From contig JANPIC010000099.1 of NCBI GenBank assembly GCA_031424795.1, positions 1 through 24,888 of the forward strand: DNA of 24,888 nt. The letters run 5' to 3'. The notes under the pieces were generated by a model. It was given only the letters and a program-made list of their open reading frames with translations. It searched no databases and had not been told where the DNA came from. Shown here piece by piece: positions 23,074 through 24,888 of the stretch. This DNA is from Aalborgiella sp031424795 (GTDB taxonomy: Bacteria > Pseudomonadota > Gammaproteobacteria > Burkholderiales > Burkholderiaceae_C). The position numbers and the translations under genes were made by a program. Position 1 is the first letter of the stretch, and the number at the start of each line of letters is the position of its first letter.

Positions 23074-24051
23074 ATGACAATTTCCTTGATTCGCCGAAGC
23101 ATTTTCATCGCTACAGCTGCTCTAAGTGTTATCCCAGCATTGGTTTCAGCGCAGAGTTGGCCAAACAAGCCGGTAAGAATGATTGTTCCAGCCGGTGCGG
23201 GCGCTGCACCAGATGTTGTGGCGCGGTTGTTGGCCGACAAATTGGGTGCGGTTTGGGGTCAAGCTGTGGTGGTTGATAACAAGCCTGGTGCGGGGGGCAT
23301 CCCCGGCATGTCTGCTTTGGCACGCTCTGCGAACGATGGCTACACCATTGGTTTTGTACCAGCGGCCATGGGCACCATCACACCTTTGGTTTATAAAACA
23401 CCCCAATTCAACCCAGAAACTGAATTGGTCTCGGTAGCGACTGTGGGTATCAGTCCCTTGCTTCTCGTGACCCAAGCAGGGAACGGTATCAAATCACTCT
23501 CAGACTTGGCACGAGCAGCCAAAGCACAGCCTGGCAAATTGAACTTGGCAGCGCCGCAAGTTAATTCTTTGCCACATTTGGCGAGTGAAATCGTTAACAA
23601 GGCAGGGTCAATGGGGTTAACCACAGTGCCCTATGCAGGAGCTGCGCCTGCAGTTATCGCTACGATGACGGGCGAAGTCACTTTGACGACTGACGGTATT
23701 CCAGGGCTTTTACAGCACATCAAGTCTGGCAAGTTGCAGGCTCTGGCGGTGACATCTGCCAAGCGTTTGCCTGGTTTTGAGAGTGTGCCTACCGTTGCCG
23801 AAACTTATCCGGGTTTTGAGGTGGTCGGATGGTTCCAAATTTTGGTGCCAGCAGGTACGCCGTCAAAAATCATCGAAGCCATCAACCGCGAGGTCAACAA
23901 AATCACCCAGTCCTCTGAGGTGGCTACGCGGCTGAGCGATTTTGGCGTGTATCCGCGCCAAGACAGCGTAGAGGGTGCACATGAGTTTTTTGTGAGCCAA
24001 CAAAAAGCCATGAAAAAAATCGTCGCTGAACTCGGTATCCAAGCACAGTAA
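23074..24051 (+). CDS. Bug-family (TctC-like) periplasmic tricarboxylate/organic-acid binding protein
   Basis: 325 residues from ATG 23074, chosen because GGAG lies seven bases upstream and a signal peptide starts at once (MTISLIRRSIFIATAALSVI, cleavage after VSA, residue 26). A GTG at 23035 would only prepend thirteen residues. The mature protein begins QSWPNKPVRMIVPAGAGAAP and has VVDNKPGAGGIPGMSALARS, both Bug-family hallmarks. Bug proteins capture carboxylates such as aromatic acids, citrate or amides, and are hugely amplified in Bordetella, Comamonadaceae and relatives, often without their own TctAB membrane partners; none are seen here. It is co-directional with an SDR gene 31 bases downstream. 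Confidence 0.93.
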   Translation: MTISLIRRSIFIATAALSVIPALVSAQSWPNKPVRMIVPAGAGAAPDVVARLLADKLGAVWGQAVVVDNKPGAGGIPGMSALARSANDGYTIGFVPAAMGTITPLVYKTPQFNPETELVSVATVGISPLLLVTQAGNGIKSLSDLARAAKAQPGKLNLAAPQVNSLPHLASEIVNKAGSMGLTTVPYAGAAPAVIATMTGEVTLTTDGIPGLLQHIKSGKLQALAVTSAKRLPGFESVPTVAETYPGFEVVGWFQILVPAGTPSKIIEAINREVNKITQSSEVATRLSDFGVYPRQDSVEGAHEFFVSQQKAMKKIVAELGIQAQ

Positions 24052-24082
24052 CTTATCCAAAGAAAACCAGAGAAAGAAAATC

Positions 24083-24844
24083 ATGACAGAACGTAAAAAA
24101 GCCCTAGTCACTGGCGGTGCTACAGGCATAGGCCGCAGCGCAGTTCTAGCCCTCGCCAGAGCGGGCTACGATATTGCCATCAACTACGCTTCAAGCGCCA
24201 AAGGCGCACAAGCCACAGCTTTAGAAGCTCAGGTATTGGGCGCTAAAACTATGTTAGTTCAGTGCGATGTGTCGGACGATAGCGCCGTGCGTGCCATGAT
24301 GAAAACCATTGAAGCCGAGTTTGGCCATCTTGATGCATTGATCAACAACGCAGGTACGACTGCCACTTGGAAAGTCAAAGACCTTGAAAGCCTGGACATG
24401 GGCGAGTGGGACCGCACTTTTGCCGTGAATGTACGTGGCACATTCCAAGTAACCCGTGCTGCTGTGCCTTTGTTGAAAAAAGGTACCAACCCTGCCGTCG
24501 TCAACAGCGCCAGCATCGTTGGTTTGCGCCCCGGACCACAGCCGCTGCCCTATGCCGCCAGCAAAGCAGCAGTTGTGAATTTGACAAAAACCTTGGCTTG
24601 GAACCTAGGACCTGAGATTCGTGTGAATGCCGTGGCTCCTGGTTGGATGGAGGGCGACTGGATGCAGCGCATGCTGGGTGACAAGTATGACGATTTGATG
24701 GGCAAACGCGCCAAGCTCACACCCCTCAAACGTTGTGTCACGGCAGATGACGTGGCAGAGACCATGTTGAACCTGATCACCGCCAACCGCTTCGTCACTG
24801 GAGAAATCGTTGTGATCGACGGTGGTTTTACCAGTTCAACTTGA
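24083..24844 (+). CDS. SDR-family NAD(P)-dependent oxidoreductase (FabG-like)
   Basis: 253 residues, a classical short-chain dehydrogenase/reductase. The cofactor motif TGGATGIG is at 10-17, the NNAG segment near 88-91, and the catalytic set Ser144, Tyr157, Lys161 (YAASK). The C-terminus ends DGGF, and VRVNAVAPGW-like wording (IRVNAVAPGWMEGDW) follows the active site. The substrate is unknown; the acidic end of the second beta strand is not obvious (NYASSAKGAQ), which leans to NADP(H). The gene sits between the Bug-type gene and a gene whose first codons resemble an AMP-forming ligase, so an alcohol or keto intermediate of aromatic or carboxylic acid breakdown is a reasonable inference. Confidence 0.92.
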   Translation: MTERKKALVTGGATGIGRSAVLALARAGYDIAINYASSAKGAQATALEAQVLGAKTMLVQCDVSDDSAVRAMMKTIEAEFGHLDALINNAGTTATWKVKDLESLDMGEWDRTFAVNVRGTFQVTRAAVPLLKKGTNPAVVNSASIVGLRPGPQPLPYAASKAAVVNLTKTLAWNLGPEIRVNAVAPGWMEGDWMQRMLGDKYDDLMGKRAKLTPLKRCVTADDVAETMLNLITANRFVTGEIVVIDGGFTSST

Positions 24845-24860
24845 AACACGAGGTCATATC

Positions 24861-24888
24861 ATGTTGAATGGATTTGTACCATTTCCTC
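24861..24888 (+). CDS. Start of a further gene (possibly AMP-forming acid ligase), cut by window edge
   Basis: GAGGT at 24850-24854 is followed at good spacing by ATG 24861 and an open frame MLNGFVPFP to the window end. The gap to the SDR stop is only 16 bases, so it is co-transcribed. The opening resembles that of 2,3-dihydroxybenzoate-AMP ligase-type acyl-CoA/aryl-AMP ligases (ML-x-GF-x-P-x-P), but nine residues are too few for more than a suggestion. Confidence 0.45.

Noticed and set aside
1..24888. CRISPR array, rRNA operon, transposase or prophage genes
   Set aside because: The only repeats are the dispersed element, one palindrome and short duplications; none has regular repeat-spacer spacing, and no transposase, integrase or phage protein was recognised.

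Overview
The window reads as chromosomal DNA of a betaproteobacterium, most probably a member of the Comamonadaceae (order Burkholderiales; Rhodoferax/Polaromonas-like). The grounds are the housekeeping gene order yebC-purD-acyltransferase-hemF-nadD-rsfS-rlmH-maf-rng, a Bug/TctC-type solute-binding protein, and a dispersed intergenic repeat (core TCTAGCCGGCGTATTTATT followed by GCTAT...ATAG) of a kind I associate with that family. The family assignment is inference; no rRNA gene is present to confirm it.

Layout. (1) 1-3040, minus strand: a DUF853/HerA-like ATPase, a secreted TPR protein, and the start of a HupE/UreJ-like membrane protein coupled to it by a TAATG overlap. (2) 3155-11017, plus strand: a compact housekeeping block: YebC regulator, purD, a PlsC-type acyltransferase, hemF, nadD, rsfS, rlmH, maf and rng. 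Gaps are short and several starts overlap the preceding stop. (3) 11014-16949: envelope polysaccharide genes: a NodB-type deacetylase, a GT4 glycosyltransferase, msbA (convergent, minus), an O-antigen ligase-like protein and a WaaE-like GT2 glycosyltransferase. (4) 16946-19740: tolB-pal-cpoB, the outer-membrane half of the Tol-Pal system, with tolB coupled by ATGA to the glycosyltransferase and without tolQRA. (5) 19759-20745: tcdA, then tRNA-Lys(TTT) with its own promoter and a strong terminator. (6) 20775-22028: a degraded patch with a 45-codon hsdM remnant, two repeat copies, a SAM methyltransferase and about 390 bases without a gene. (7) 22029-24888: a LysR regulator divergent from a Bug-type binding protein, an SDR oxidoreductase and the first codons of what may be an AMP-forming ligase; probably a small catabolic operon.

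How the genes work together. Regions 3 and 4 are envelope biogenesis: core sugar addition, lipid A-core flipping by MsbA, O-antigen ligation, then Tol-Pal outer-membrane maintenance. Region 2 is translation and cofactor metabolism (RsfS, RlmH, RNase G, NadD, HemF, PurD). TcdA modifies A37 of ANN-decoding tRNAs, and the adjacent tRNA-Lys(TTT) is a plausible substrate.

I do not see a clear new multi-gene system. The most interesting signals are the repeat family, with two copies built into coding sequence (the signal peptide at 121-170 and the start of rlmH), a separate translated palindrome inside the GT2 gene, the hsdM scar next to tRNA-Lys, and a histone-H1-like tail on RsfS.
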